In this document: one piece after another, positions 51,628 to 61,568 of the stretch | How the letters are laid out: each line of letters opens with the position of its first letter | Numbering within the stretch: the first letter of the stretch is position 1 | DNA from: an uncultured Clostridia bacterium | GTDB lineage: Bacteria > Bacillota > Clostridia > Christensenellales > CAG-314 | Reading direction: 5' to 3' | Assembly: GCA_947053925.1 (NCBI GenBank) | Contig: CAMRUG010000001.1 | Location: 186,001 to 250,000, forward strand | Length of the DNA stretch: 64,000 bases | Position numbers and translations under genes: made by a program | The notes under the pieces: generated by a model | Database searches by the model: none | The model's input: the letters and a program-made list of their open reading frames with translations, nothing else | What the model was told of the DNA's origin: nothing

Positions 51628-52555
51628 AAGCGAAATTTTAAAATCTGTCCGTAACGTCAAGGGCTGTTGTAAAACCGCTTTTTTAACTGCTGTGCTAAAA
51701 TCTATAGGTTCTTTATCGATTGAGTTCAAAAAGTTCTCTTTTGAAATCGAAAGCGACAATCACGAGTTTTTGTCAGTTTGTTCCGACTTTGCCGCAAGCG
51801 AATACGGGTGTAACGGCAAAATAGAAAGTTGTAACGTTAACGCAAAGGGAGCGGCTGTATACAGTTGCAATTTTGACGGTAATATAGGCGAAAAGTTGGG
51901 TTTGACCGAACGCGATAAAGACGGACTTATACAGTTTTGTCAAGATACCGCAAAACTCATACCTGCTTCTAATTGCTGTAAGCGCAGTTTTTTACAAGGT
52001 TTGTTTGTTGCCTGCGGTTCGGTAGCGATACCTGTTGCCGACACCGATATAGGCGAAAACACAACCCGTTCTAAATACCACTTGGAATTGCGTTTTGCCG
52101 ATTCGGATTTTGCCGAGCAGATTTTAAGTGCCTATTCCGATATTCCTTTCAGGAGTACAATCCGCAAAGCATACAAAATTTTGTATTTAAAAGACAGCGA
52201 AAGAATTGCCGATTTTTTGGTGTATATAAACGCAATGAAAGGCAAACTTAAATTGGAAAACGTAATCATAGGCAGAAGTATGCGCAATAACGCCAACAGA
52301 CAAAGCAACTGTATTTCGGCAAATATAGAAAAGGCGGTTGTTGCGGCAGAAAAGCAACTGACGGCAATTTCAGCGTTAAAAAACATCGGTGTTTACGACA
52401 GTCTGCCCGTCCAGCTAAAAGAGATTGCTGAACTCAGAAACGAATATCCCGAAGCGACTTTGGACGAAATTGCGGCAAAACTGAAGATTTCGAAAAGCGG
52501 CGCTAACCACCGTTTTACCAAGATTATAGATATTGCAAACAGCAAAGGGTTATAG
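51605..52555 (+). CDS. whiA: WhiA-family DNA-binding protein
   Basis: The 316-residue protein has an N-terminal LAGLIDADG-like domain (MTFSQSVKSEILKS opening, CCKRSFLQGLFVACGSVAIP in the middle) and a C-terminal helix-turn-helix (LKEIAELRNEYPEATLDEIAAKLKISKSGANHRFTKI, about 267-305). WhiA is a conserved Gram-positive regulator linked with cell division. In many Bacillota rapZ and yvcK lie between murB and whiA; here both are absent and the genes overlap. dnaE follows after 17 bases with its own AAGGAG. Confidence 0.95.
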   Translation: MTFSQSVKSEILKSVRNVKGCCKTAFLTAVLKSIGSLSIEFKKFSFEIESDNHEFLSVCSDFAASEYGCNGKIESCNVNAKGAAVYSCNFDGNIGEKLGLTERDKDGLIQFCQDTAKLIPASNCCKRSFLQGLFVACGSVAIPVADTDIGENTTRSKYHLELRFADSDFAEQILSAYSDIPFRSTIRKAYKILYLKDSERIADFLVYINAMKGKLKLENVIIGRSMRNNANRQSNCISANIEKAVVAAEKQLTAISALKNIGVYDSLPVQLKEIAELRNEYPEATLDEIAAKLKISKSGANHRFTKIIDIANSKGL

Positions 52556-52572
52556 CAGTATAAGGAGAACAA

Positions 52573-55500
52573 ATGAAACCATTCGTACATCTACATTTAC
52601 ATACGGAATACAGTCTTTTAGACGGTGCAACGCGTATTGACGATATGCTTGCAAAGTGCAAAGAGTACAATATGCCCGCCATAGCCGTAACCGACCACGG
52701 CAATATGTATTGCGCGTGGAAGTTTCTGAAAGCCGCTAATGCCGCAGGTATCAAACCGATTATAGGCTGTGAGTTTTATATGTGCGAAGATCTGTACGGC
52801 GTAGGTTACGAAAACAGAGAATACTATCACTTGATACTGCTTGCTAAAAACAATACGGGCTATTACAATCTGTGCCGACTTAACTCCATTGCTTTTGTGG
52901 ACGGTTTTTATTATAAGCCCCGTATCGATTTTAATACTCTAAAAAAATACAGTGAGGGCTTAATTTGTTTGTCCGCCTGTATAGCAGGACAATTACCGAG
53001 ACTGTTTCTTGCAGACCGTCCTAAAGACGCGCGCGAGTTGGCATTGCAGTACAAGGAACTGTTCGGCGAAGATTATTATATCGAAATTCAGAAACACGGC
53101 ATTGCCGACGAAAATGCCGTAATGCCTCAGCTTATCGACTTGGCGCACGAACTTGACATTAAAATAGTCGTAACAAACGACGTTCACTACCTTAACAAGG
53201 AAGACGCCGAAATTCAGGATATTATGATGTGCGTCCAAATGGGCAGGTATGTTGACGACACCGACAGAATGAAGTTTCAGGGTGAAGAGTTTTATTTGAA
53301 AGACCACGACGAAATGGCGGCGCTGTTCCCCAATTTGTACGAAGCGGTAGAAAACACTTTGGAAATAGCAGATAAATGCAATGTCGATTTCGGCAAGGAA
53401 AAACTACTGCCGCTTTATACTCCGCCTAACAATATGACGTCGCCCGAATATTTGCGGTATTTGCTGGAAGAGGGACTTAAAGTAAAGTACCCGAATTGCA
53501 CGCAGGAAATACGCGACAGGGTAGAGTACGAATACGGCGTTATCTGTTCTATGGGTTTTGTCGATTACTATTTGATTGTTTGGGATTTTATCAACTATGC
53601 CAAAACAAACGGTATTCCCGTAGGGCCGGGGCGCGGAAGCGGTGCAGGCAGCGTTATTGCGTATCTTATCGGCATTACCGAAGTAGAGCCGTTCCGTTTC
53701 AATTTAATGTTCGAGCGGTTTTTAAATCCCGAGCGTAAATCAATGCCCGACTTCGACGTGGACTTTTGTATGGACAGACGCGGCGAAGTTATAGATTACG
53801 TTCACAGAAAGTACGGCAACGACAATGTTTGCCAAATAGTTACTTTCGGTACTATGGCGGCAAAAAACGCCATCCGCGACGTAGCGCGCGTACTGAGAGT
53901 GCCCATTTCGGAATCTAACCGTTTGGCAAAAATGGTACCCGACGGATTCAGATATACTCTGCGTCATTTATTGGGACAAAAGCCTTATAAAAAGCCCGAA
54001 GACACTTATGTGTCGGAAGAGCTTATTCAGGCATACAACGACCCAGCCACTCACAAAGTTTTGGACATTGCTACGCGTATCGAGGGTTCTCCGAGACAAA
54101 CGGGTATGCACGCCGCAGGCGTTGTTATCTGCCGCGAAAAAGTTTCCGACCACGTACCGCTTCAAACAAACGGCGGTAGTCTTGCCAAGGGCGGTATCGT
54201 AACCACGCAGTACAATATGGTAGAGGTTGAGGAATTGGGACTTCTCAAAATGGACTTTTTGGGATTGCGTACCCTTACCGATATCAAAAAGGCGTGCGAT
54301 TACGTTTACGAAGATTACGGCGTAAAAGTAGATTTTTCACGCGACGATTACTCCGACCCTAACGTATTCAATTTGATAAGCTCGGGAGACACAATGTGTA
54401 TCTTCCAGTTAGAAAGCGGCGGTATGTGCGACCTTATGCGCAAAATGAAACCGACAGGACTGGAAGAAATTATCGCAGGAATAAGTCTTTACCGTCCGGG
54501 ACCTATGCAGTATATCGGCGATTATATCGACTGCAAATTCGACAAATCCAAAATTCACTATCTGCATCCGTCAATGGAATCTATTTTGTCAGTAACAAAC
54601 GGCTGTATAGTGTATCAGGAACAGGTAATGCAGCTTGTTCAAAAACTTGCGGGATTTTCTACTGCGCTTGCGGATAACGTCAGATATGCAATGAGCAAGA
54701 AAAAAGCCCAGATGATGAAAGACCTCGGCGAATTGTTCGTGCACGGCGGAACGTGGGCAGACGGACAGTTGGTAACGGATAAAAACAGAAAGAAATTGCT
54801 TGCCGTCGCTAAAAAGGTCGAAACGGTACAGGGGTGCGTTAACAACGGTATTCCCGAAGAAATAGCCCTGCAAATATATAAGCAATTAGACGACTTTTCG
54901 CAGTATGCGTTTAACAAATCTCACGCAACGTGCTACGCGTATGTAACGTACCAAACTGCGTGGCTTAAAAACTATTATCCCGTCGAATTTATCTGCGCGC
55001 TTTTAAATAACCGTATTACCGATATTTCGCAGATAAAAAAATATATGGAATACGCAAAGTCGCAGGGTATCAAGATTTTGCCTCCCTGCGTAAACAAGAG
55101 CCGCGACGAATTCCGCGTAGAAGACGGCGCTATCCGTTTCGGCTTAGGGGGTATAAAAAATATAGGCGTAGGCGTTGTTAAGCAAATAGTGGACGAACGC
55201 GAACAAAACGGCGAATATGCTGATATGAGCGATTTGTTTGAGCGGTGCGCCGATTTTATTAATAAACGTATGGTAGAAAACCTTATTAAGGGCGGAGCGT
55301 TCGATTGTTTTAACCGTACCCGTGCGGATATGATGCAATGGTATGCGGAGGAATTAAACGACGTAATCGACCGCAACAAAAAACACGCTACCGGACAAGT
55401 TTCCATTTTCGATATGCTGCCCGAACTTAAAACTACCGCGCGCACCGAACGCGAACAGGTAAAGGAATTTCCAAAACAGATTTTGTACACCTTCGAAAAC

Positions 55501-56157
55501 GAAGTGTTAGGTCTGTATATGACAGGCTCTCCGCTTGACGATTACGACGACATTGCAAAGCGTTTCCGTTTCGATTTCAATACGTCCGAAACAATGGCGT
55601 ACGTTCCCGACGGTTCGGAAGACGGCGAACTTGTACGTCCCGTTGTAGAAAAGAAATTTGTTACGACAGGCGGCGTATTGCGCGATATCCGCGTAGTTGT
55701 CGGCAAAGACAATAACCGTATGGGATTCGGAGTGTTGGAAGATAAATTCGACAGTATCGAAGTTGCGCTTTACGGAGCGACATACGAAAAGTACAAGACT
55801 TTGTTTGCCGCTGACGCTTTTGTAGTAATTAAGGGCAGTGTTGCCGAATCGCGCGACGGCTACAAGATAAATGTCAGAGAGATAATCAATCCCCGCACAG
55901 AGGACAAGGCAGAACAGGAAAAAGAACAAAAACTTGCAACCAAAACGACTTTGTATCTAAAAATGGATACACGCGACGAAGAAATTTATGCAAAAGTAGT
56001 AGATTTATTAACTCAGTACGACGGAGATATTCCCGTTAAAATTAAAATAGAAGGCAAAGTATACGGAATGGATTCGACCGTACGCAAATGCAGCGGAGTC
56101 GAGTACGAACTCGGGCTTCTGTTGGGAGAAAAGAACGTTATCTTTTTTGAAAAATAG
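52573..56157 (+). CDS. dnaE: DNA polymerase III alpha subunit DnaE
   Basis: The 1194-residue polymerase starts with a PHP domain (FVHLHLHTEYSLLDGATRID, residues 3-22). The palm carries GPGRGSGAGSVIAYLIGIT near 352 and PDFDVDFCMDRRGEVIDYV near 390, holding the catalytic aspartates. ARVLRVP, YRPGPMQYIG and NKSHATCYAYVTYQTAW follow in the thumb and fingers. The C-terminal quarter has the helix-hairpin-helix and OB region (VVGKDNNRMGFGVLEDK). Length is normal for DnaE1. Bacillota usually also have PolC, which is not in this window. Confidence 0.97.
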   Translation: MKPFVHLHLHTEYSLLDGATRIDDMLAKCKEYNMPAIAVTDHGNMYCAWKFLKAANAAGIKPIIGCEFYMCEDLYGVGYENREYYHLILLAKNNTGYYNLCRLNSIAFVDGFYYKPRIDFNTLKKYSEGLICLSACIAGQLPRLFLADRPKDARELALQYKELFGEDYYIEIQKHGIADENAVMPQLIDLAHELDIKIVVTNDVHYLNKEDAEIQDIMMCVQMGRYVDDTDRMKFQGEEFYLKDHDEMAALFPNLYEAVENTLEIADKCNVDFGKEKLLPLYTPPNNMTSPEYLRYLLEEGLKVKYPNCTQEIRDRVEYEYGVICSMGFVDYYLIVWDFINYAKTNGIPVGPGRGSGAGSVIAYLIGITEVEPFRFNLMFERFLNPERKSMPDFDVDFCMDRRGEVIDYVHRKYGNDNVCQIVTFGTMAAKNAIRDVARVLRVPISESNRLAKMVPDGFRYTLRHLLGQKPYKKPEDTYVSEELIQAYNDPATHKVLDIATRIEGSPRQTGMHAAGVVICREKVSDHVPLQTNGGSLAKGGIVTTQYNMVEVEELGLLKMDFLGLRTLTDIKKACDYVYEDYGVKVDFSRDDYSDPNVFNLISSGDTMCIFQLESGGMCDLMRKMKPTGLEEIIAGISLYRPGPMQYIGDYIDCKFDKSKIHYLHPSMESILSVTNGCIVYQEQVMQLVQKLAGFSTALADNVRYAMSKKKAQMMKDLGELFVHGGTWADGQLVTDKNRKKLLAVAKKVETVQGCVNNGIPEEIALQIYKQLDDFSQYAFNKSHATCYAYVTYQTAWLKNYYPVEFICALLNNRITDISQIKKYMEYAKSQGIKILPPCVNKSRDEFRVEDGAIRFGLGGIKNIGVGVVKQIVDEREQNGEYADMSDLFERCADFINKRMVENLIKGGAFDCFNRTRADMMQWYAEELNDVIDRNKKHATGQVSIFDMLPELKTTARTEREQVKEFPKQILYTFENEVLGLYMTGSPLDDYDDIAKRFRFDFNTSETMAYVPDGSEDGELVRPVVEKKFVTTGGVLRDIRVVVGKDNNRMGFGVLEDKFDSIEVALYGATYEKYKTLFAADAFVVIKGSVAESRDGYKINVREIINPRTEDKAEQEKEQKLATKTTLYLKMDTRDEEIYAKVVDLLTQYDGDIPVKIKIEGKVYGMDSTVRKCSGVEYELGLLLGEKNVIFFEK

Positions 56158-56166
56158 AACAATGCA

Positions 56167-56196
56167 AAACACCCTGCGTAAAGCGGGGTGTTTAAC
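56167..56196 (+). terminator. Terminator of the murB-whiA-dnaE unit
   Basis: AACACCC pairs with GGGTGTT with an inner helix, then a short T-run. Confidence 0.65.
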
Positions 56197-56293
56197 TGTA
56201 CCGACATTGTAAGTAAAGGCGGTTTCGCGAAATTTGTCGGTTAATGCAACTTGTATAATACTCCGAAAACACTTTTATATTAAAGTGAATTTT

Positions 56294-56336
56294 CAACTGT
56301 TTTTCAGTTGTTTATATTAGTATATTTATGTATAAT
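56294..56336 (+). promoter_or_regulatory. Promoter with operator dyad of the MacB-like gene
   Basis: TTGTTT (56308-56313), 17 bases, TATAAT (56331-56336). The perfect dyad CAACTG-N5-CAGTTG (56294-56310) overlaps the -35 box and is a likely operator. Confidence 0.6.
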
Positions 56337-56404
56337 AATACACAGGCAAGTGTGCTACAATAAACAAATTAACGGCAACAAACAATTTTTAGGAGATTAC
56401 GTTA

Positions 56405-59296
56405 ATGTTACAACTTAAACAGATAAAAAAAGACTACGTTGTAGCCGATACGAAAGTACACGCATTAAAAGGCGTGGATTTATCTTTCAGAAAGAGCGAA
56501 TTTGTTTCTATACTAGGACCTTCCGGATGCGGTAAAACCACATTGCTAAATATTATCGGCGGCTTAGACCACTATACGAGCGGAGAACTCTTTATAGACG
56601 GAATAAGTACAGTTAATTACGGCGACCGCGATTGGGACAATTACCGTAACCACAGTATAGGCTTTATATTCCAAAGTTATAACCTTATTCCACACCAAAC
56701 AATTTCCGAAAACGTCGAACTGGCGTTGTCTATTTCGGGAGTAGAAAAGGCGGAACGCGTTCGCCGCGCGCACGAAGCGTTGGATAAGGTAGGACTTCAA
56801 GGACAGTACAACAAAAAGCCCAACCAGTTATCGGGCGGACAGTGCCAGCGCGTTGCTATTGCAAGAGCATTGGTAAACGAACCCGAAATTTTGCTTGCCG
56901 ATGAACCGACGGGAGCATTAGATACCAAAACTTCAGTCCAGATAATGGACATCATCAAGACTATTGCGCAGGAACGTCTTGTTATTATGGTTACCCACAA
57001 CCCCGAACTTGCCGAGCAGTATTCTACGCGCATTATACGTTTGCTCGACGGTAACGTGGTGGACGATACCAATCCGTTTGATTTAGACGCGTTTGTTGTT
57101 AAGCAACAGGAAGCAAAACAAGACGCTGTACAGGAAGTCAAAACAGAGCAAACGGAAGAATTAAACGAACAGCAAGAGAATGTCATTCAAGACGTAGCAG
57201 TATCCGAAAGCAAAAAGAAGACAAGAAAGAAGAAAGAGAAAAAAGCCAAACTCTCTTTTTGGGGCGCGTTTAAACTGTCCTCCAAAAACCTTTGGTCTAA
57301 ACTCAAACGCACTCTGCTTGTCTGTATTGCAGGTTCGATAGGCATAGTCGGCGTTGCTACGGTTTTAGGCGTTTCAAGCGGCGTTCAGGGATATATAAGA
57401 AGTATGCAGGACGATATGTTATCTGGTAACCCCGTAACAATCAGTACCGAAGCGTTAAACGTCGATGCAATTACAACTTCTATGAACAATATGATGGCTG
57501 CTGTCGATGCCGCAAAACCGGAAATAAAGGACGGTTACATAAACGTCAACAAAATCGTCGAATACTTAGTTTCTCGCGGAAACGATATGTCTTCTATGTT
57601 CGTTACCAACAAGATAACAAAAGAATACGTTTCGTATATAAACGCTATGCCCAAGGAATACTATTCGGCAATGCTTATGTCGTACGGATTGAATTTGTCT
57701 AACAATTTGTATACCGATTTTAAAATGTACGACGGAAAAGGCGGTACGGAAAATAAAGATATGTCGTTATCTGCCGCAAATACGCTGTACTCCGAAATGC
57801 TTAACCAAATGGAAGATTACAAGCAGTACGCGGCATATATCTCTATGTTTACCGAAAGTTTCCGCATTGCTCCCGATAATCAGGACTATATTTTATCGCA
57901 ATACGATATTTTGAACGAGGGCGGTAAAATAGCCACGGAAGCCGACGAAATTATGATAGTCGTTACAAAGGACTCGATGATAAACGACTTGTTGTTGGCT
58001 CAATTCGGTTATTATTCGCAAGACGAGTTTATGAACCTTGTAGAAGACGCCGTTCGCGACAAAGACGAGGAGTCTAAGGGCGGATACAGCGAAGAACTGC
58101 CTTATAAGCAATTGACTGACAAAGTTTTTACTTGGTATCCTAATAACACCGTTTATAATAAAAACGGCGACCAGTTTACCTATAACAATGTTGCGGACGA
58201 CAGTTGGGATACAGGTAAGCCTCTCAAAATTACCGCAATATTACGTCCTAAAGAGAATATATCTTACGGTTGTTTGAGCAGCGGATTTTACTATACTTCC
58301 AAACTTGCCGACGAAGCGTTAAAAAGCGGCGGCGAATCGGAAATAGTAAAGTATCTTAACGAAAAAGATAAAAAGCAATTTTCAATAAAGTTTGACGGCG
58401 AATTTGCTAAACTTATGGAAGACGCCAAGAGCGACGATCCGGCAATTAAATTCCCCGCTTTGATGAAATTAAACGAAAAGCTCAAAGATTGCGTTTATTA
58501 TCCGTATTCTTTCAACATGAAAGATTCTTCTTCTGAATCGGGCTACAAAACGGTGTCTACTATCGGTATAGTGGGCAGTGCGGATACAATGACGGCAATG
58601 ATGGGTTCGATGATGGGCGGCGGCTCGGTAGAAATGGAATATCAACTGTCGTTGTGGCATTTGGGCGGCATCGATTTGCCAAACCGTATAGCAATTTATC
58701 CTTTAAGTTTCGACGACAAAAACCTTGTTACCGATTATCTTAAAGAATGGAATTCCGACAAAGACATTACCGTAACCTATATGGACGGAGACACGGAAGT
58801 TACAAAAGTTTTAACCAAAGAAGACCGCGACGAAATTACCCATACCGATACTCTGGAAATCGTAATTTCTTTGATTAACCAGTTTATCAATATAGTAACG
58901 ATAGCGCTTGTATGCTTTACCGCTTTGTCGTTGGTAGTATCAACCGTAATGATTGCAATTATTACCTATGTTTCCGTAATCGAACGTATTAAAGAAATAG
59001 GCGTTATCAGGTCTCTCGGCGGACGTAAACGCGACGTTTCCAACCTGTTTGTTGCCGAAACCATTATAATCGGCGGAATATCGGGCATTATCGGTATTTT
59101 GGTAACCTACGGAATATCAGGCATAATCAACCTTATTCTCGGCAGTCTGTTCGGTATTTACACAATTGCGGCGCTGCCTATAACGTCTGCGCTGATTATG
59201 ATAGCGATAAGCGTTGTCTTGACATTGATTTCAGGTGCAATTCCTGCGCGCATAGCCGCCAAGAAAGATCCTGTCGAGTCGTTGCGTACCGAATAA
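56405..59296 (+). CDS. MacB-like ABC transporter, ATPase fused to FtsX-type permease
   Basis: The 963-residue protein joins an ABC ATPase (residues 1-225: GPSGCGKTT near 38, LSGGQCQR near 140, LLADEPTGALD near 162) to a Gln/Glu-rich linker (230-275). A FtsX-type permease follows, with one membrane helix near 305, a very large external domain (330-820) and three C-terminal helices (825-955). This is the MacB fold, a mechanotransmission system exporting peptides, lipids or antibiotics. Gram-positive relatives often protect against cell-wall-active peptides. The substrate is unknown. Its own promoter carries a dyad, so a separate regulator probably controls it. Confidence 0.9.
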   Translation: MLQLKQIKKDYVVADTKVHALKGVDLSFRKSEFVSILGPSGCGKTTLLNIIGGLDHYTSGELFIDGISTVNYGDRDWDNYRNHSIGFIFQSYNLIPHQTISENVELALSISGVEKAERVRRAHEALDKVGLQGQYNKKPNQLSGGQCQRVAIARALVNEPEILLADEPTGALDTKTSVQIMDIIKTIAQERLVIMVTHNPELAEQYSTRIIRLLDGNVVDDTNPFDLDAFVVKQQEAKQDAVQEVKTEQTEELNEQQENVIQDVAVSESKKKTRKKKEKKAKLSFWGAFKLSSKNLWSKLKRTLLVCIAGSIGIVGVATVLGVSSGVQGYIRSMQDDMLSGNPVTISTEALNVDAITTSMNNMMAAVDAAKPEIKDGYINVNKIVEYLVSRGNDMSSMFVTNKITKEYVSYINAMPKEYYSAMLMSYGLNLSNNLYTDFKMYDGKGGTENKDMSLSAANTLYSEMLNQMEDYKQYAAYISMFTESFRIAPDNQDYILSQYDILNEGGKIATEADEIMIVVTKDSMINDLLLAQFGYYSQDEFMNLVEDAVRDKDEESKGGYSEELPYKQLTDKVFTWYPNNTVYNKNGDQFTYNNVADDSWDTGKPLKITAILRPKENISYGCLSSGFYYTSKLADEALKSGGESEIVKYLNEKDKKQFSIKFDGEFAKLMEDAKSDDPAIKFPALMKLNEKLKDCVYYPYSFNMKDSSSESGYKTVSTIGIVGSADTMTAMMGSMMGGGSVEMEYQLSLWHLGGIDLPNRIAIYPLSFDDKNLVTDYLKEWNSDKDITVTYMDGDTEVTKVLTKEDRDEITHTDTLEIVISLINQFINIVTIALVCFTALSLVVSTVMIAIITYVSVIERIKEIGVIRSLGGRKRDVSNLFVAETIIIGGISGIIGILVTYGISGIINLILGSLFGIYTIAALPITSALIMIAISVVLTLISGAIPARIAAKKDPVESLRTE

Positions 59297-59315
59297 TAAA
59301 CTCTATACTTCAGAT

Positions 59316-59390
59316 AAAGACGCTTTTTCTAAGTTCCGCTTTAAACCGTGTATTTTTAGCGCGCGTAGTTTAAAGCGTCTTTGTTTGTCC
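59316..59390 (+). terminator. Terminator of the MacB-like gene
   Basis: AAAGAC pairs with GTCTTT and GCTTTAAAC with GTTTAAAGC, in one nested structure of about 70 bases, with a short T-rich tail. Confidence 0.6.
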
Positions 59391-59723
59391 GTATGAAAAA
59401 ATGAAATAAAACCGTTTGCTTTTGTCTCGAATTCAGTTTTCTTAAAGAGTAAAATGGTATATAATATCGTAAATCTAATGTGGTTTTATTTCATAATCGA
59501 TATTAAAAATTGTTAAAATTGAAAAAATTCAGATTGGCGATAACGTTAATCAGCTTACTTAACAGTATTAAGTCTTAGGTTGCTAAGCAGTTGAATTTTG
59601 GGGTAACTTTGCGTAAAACACAATTTGTTTAAATTCTGTATCGGCGAACAATTTAACTGAATTTAAACTATATGTAAGACTTTGTATTGTCAGGTATACG
59701 TTAAAAGTTAAAAAGGATAGTAT
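59391..59723. other. Leader of the ABC exporter pair with two small dyads
   Basis: AT-rich. Two adjacent dyads, ACTTAA-N5-TTAAGT (59557-59573) and CTTAG-N4-CTAAG (59574-59587), may be operator sites. AAAAGGATAG supplies a weak ribosome site. No gene was seen. Confidence 0.45.
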
Positions 59724-61568
59724 ATGATTAAAAAATTATTAAAAGGAGCAAAGGGCTACGAAAAGCAGTCGATACTTACGGTTGTATTAGTATTGTTAGA
59801 AACGGCGTTGGAAGTTATTCTTCCGATGTTTATGTCTAATATACTCAATACAATGCAACTGTATTCGCAACCCAATCCGCTCAAAGAAAAGCTGATTTAT
59901 CTTGACTTTTCTACTTGGCGCATCGTAACGGCATTACCCGAAACAGCGGTAACGTCCGCTATGCTTACAAATACCGTGGTTACTTACGGTATACTTATGG
60001 TAGTGTCGGCAGTGCTTTCGTTGACGTTCGGCGCTTTGGCTGGTAAATTGGCGGCGCTTGCAGGCGCGGGATTTTCCAAAAACGTCCGCGCAAGTTTGTT
60101 TGCTAAAATTCAAGATTTCTCTTTTTCAAATGTAGACAAGTTTTCTACGGCAAGTCTTGTTACGCGTTCGACTACAGACGTAAACAATGCTCAGCAGTCG
60201 TTTATGATGATTATCCGCACGGTAATCAGAGCACCGGCAATGCTGATATTCTCTGCCGTTATGGCGGTTATCAAAGCGCCTAATCTTGCGTGGATATTCC
60301 TTGTCGCAGTGCCTTTGTTGGGACTTGTTATGGGCGTTTTGGCAACAAAAGTTCATCCGCTGTTCAAGAGTATGCTTACAAAGTACGACAAAATGAATGC
60401 CGACGTACAGGAAGATCTTGTAGGTATTCGCGTTGTCAAAGCGTTTGTACGCGAAGAATACGAAGAAGAAAAATACCGCCGTCAAACGGAAGAAGTGCGT
60501 AAGGCTCAACTTAAAGCGGAAAAACTGATGGTTCTGATGAACCCGCTTGTCAGCGTAATTATGTACGGCGCAATTATAGCGTTGCTTGTAATAGGCGGTA
60601 CCGATATTGCCAAGGGCAAAATACAGGCAGGTACGTTGTCCTCTATGATGACGTATTGTACCCAAATACTTATGTCCGTTATGATGATTTGCTTTATTGC
60701 GGTACAACTTGTAATGAGCAAAGCAAGTATCGACCGTATATACGAAGTGCTGGAAACAAATCCCGATATTGAAGGTACAGACAATGACAAAACGGTAAAC
60801 AGCGGCAGTATCGAATTTAAAAACGTAAACTTTTCCTACTCAAATAACGCCGAAAACCTTACTCTCGAGAACATAAATCTTTCAATTAAATCGGGCGAAA
60901 CTGTAGGCATAATCGGAGGCACGGGCGACGGCAAGAGCAGTCTTGTACAACTTATTCCCCGTTTTTACGACGTTATGGACGGCGAAGTGTTGGTAGACGG
61001 CACAAATGTTAAAGACTATTCGCTGTACAACCTGCGCGAAGGCGTATCTATGGTATTGCAAAAGAACGTGTTGTTTAGCGGAACGATAAGAGAAAATCTT
61101 TTGTGGGGCAACAAGGACGCTACTCAGGAAGAAATCGAATCGGCTTGTAAAGCCGCTTGCGCGCACGAATTTGTTACGTCTTTCCCCGACGGTTACGAAA
61201 CCGATTTGGGACAGGGCGGCGTAAACGTATCGGGCGGACAGAAACAGCGTTTGTGTATTGCCCGCGCATTGCTCAAAAAACCCAAAATTATGATTTTGGA
61301 TGACTCTACAAGCGCAGTAGATACCGCAACCGACGCGCGCATACGCCAGGGACTTAAAGAGTTAGACAAAGATATGACAACGATAATTATTGCACAACGT
61401 ATTTCTTCGGTAGAAAACTGCGACAAAATCGTAGTGCTGGACGACGGCAAAATAAACGCAGTCGGCACGCACAAGCAGTTGCTCAAATCCTGTTCTATCT
61501 ATCAGGAGGTATACCATTCTCAGCAAAAGGCGACTGCCGAACAGGAAGGGGGTGAGGTAAATGCCTAG
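59724..61568 (+). CDS. ABC exporter half-transporter with degenerate Walker B (heterodimer subunit 1)
   Basis: The 614-residue protein has six membrane helices (about 20-330) and a C-terminal ATPase. Walker A is GGTGDGKSS near 396-404 and the signature is VSGGQKQR near 501. Walker B reads ILDDSTSAVD near 523: the catalytic glutamate is Asp. This matches the non-canonical subunit of heterodimeric exporters such as BmrC or TM287. Its intact signature serves the second subunit's active site. It overlaps the next gene by eight bases, so the two are made together. Likely cargo is drugs or lipids, not identifiable here. Confidence 0.93.
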   Translation: MIKKLLKGAKGYEKQSILTVVLVLLETALEVILPMFMSNILNTMQLYSQPNPLKEKLIYLDFSTWRIVTALPETAVTSAMLTNTVVTYGILMVVSAVLSLTFGALAGKLAALAGAGFSKNVRASLFAKIQDFSFSNVDKFSTASLVTRSTTDVNNAQQSFMMIIRTVIRAPAMLIFSAVMAVIKAPNLAWIFLVAVPLLGLVMGVLATKVHPLFKSMLTKYDKMNADVQEDLVGIRVVKAFVREEYEEEKYRRQTEEVRKAQLKAEKLMVLMNPLVSVIMYGAIIALLVIGGTDIAKGKIQAGTLSSMMTYCTQILMSVMMICFIAVQLVMSKASIDRIYEVLETNPDIEGTDNDKTVNSGSIEFKNVNFSYSNNAENLTLENINLSIKSGETVGIIGGTGDGKSSLVQLIPRFYDVMDGEVLVDGTNVKDYSLYNLREGVSMVLQKNVLFSGTIRENLLWGNKDATQEEIESACKAACAHEFVTSFPDGYETDLGQGGVNVSGGQKQRLCIARALLKKPKIMILDDSTSAVDTATDARIRQGLKELDKDMTTIIIAQRISSVENCDKIVVLDDGKINAVGTHKQLLKSCSIYQEVYHSQQKATAEQEGGEVNA

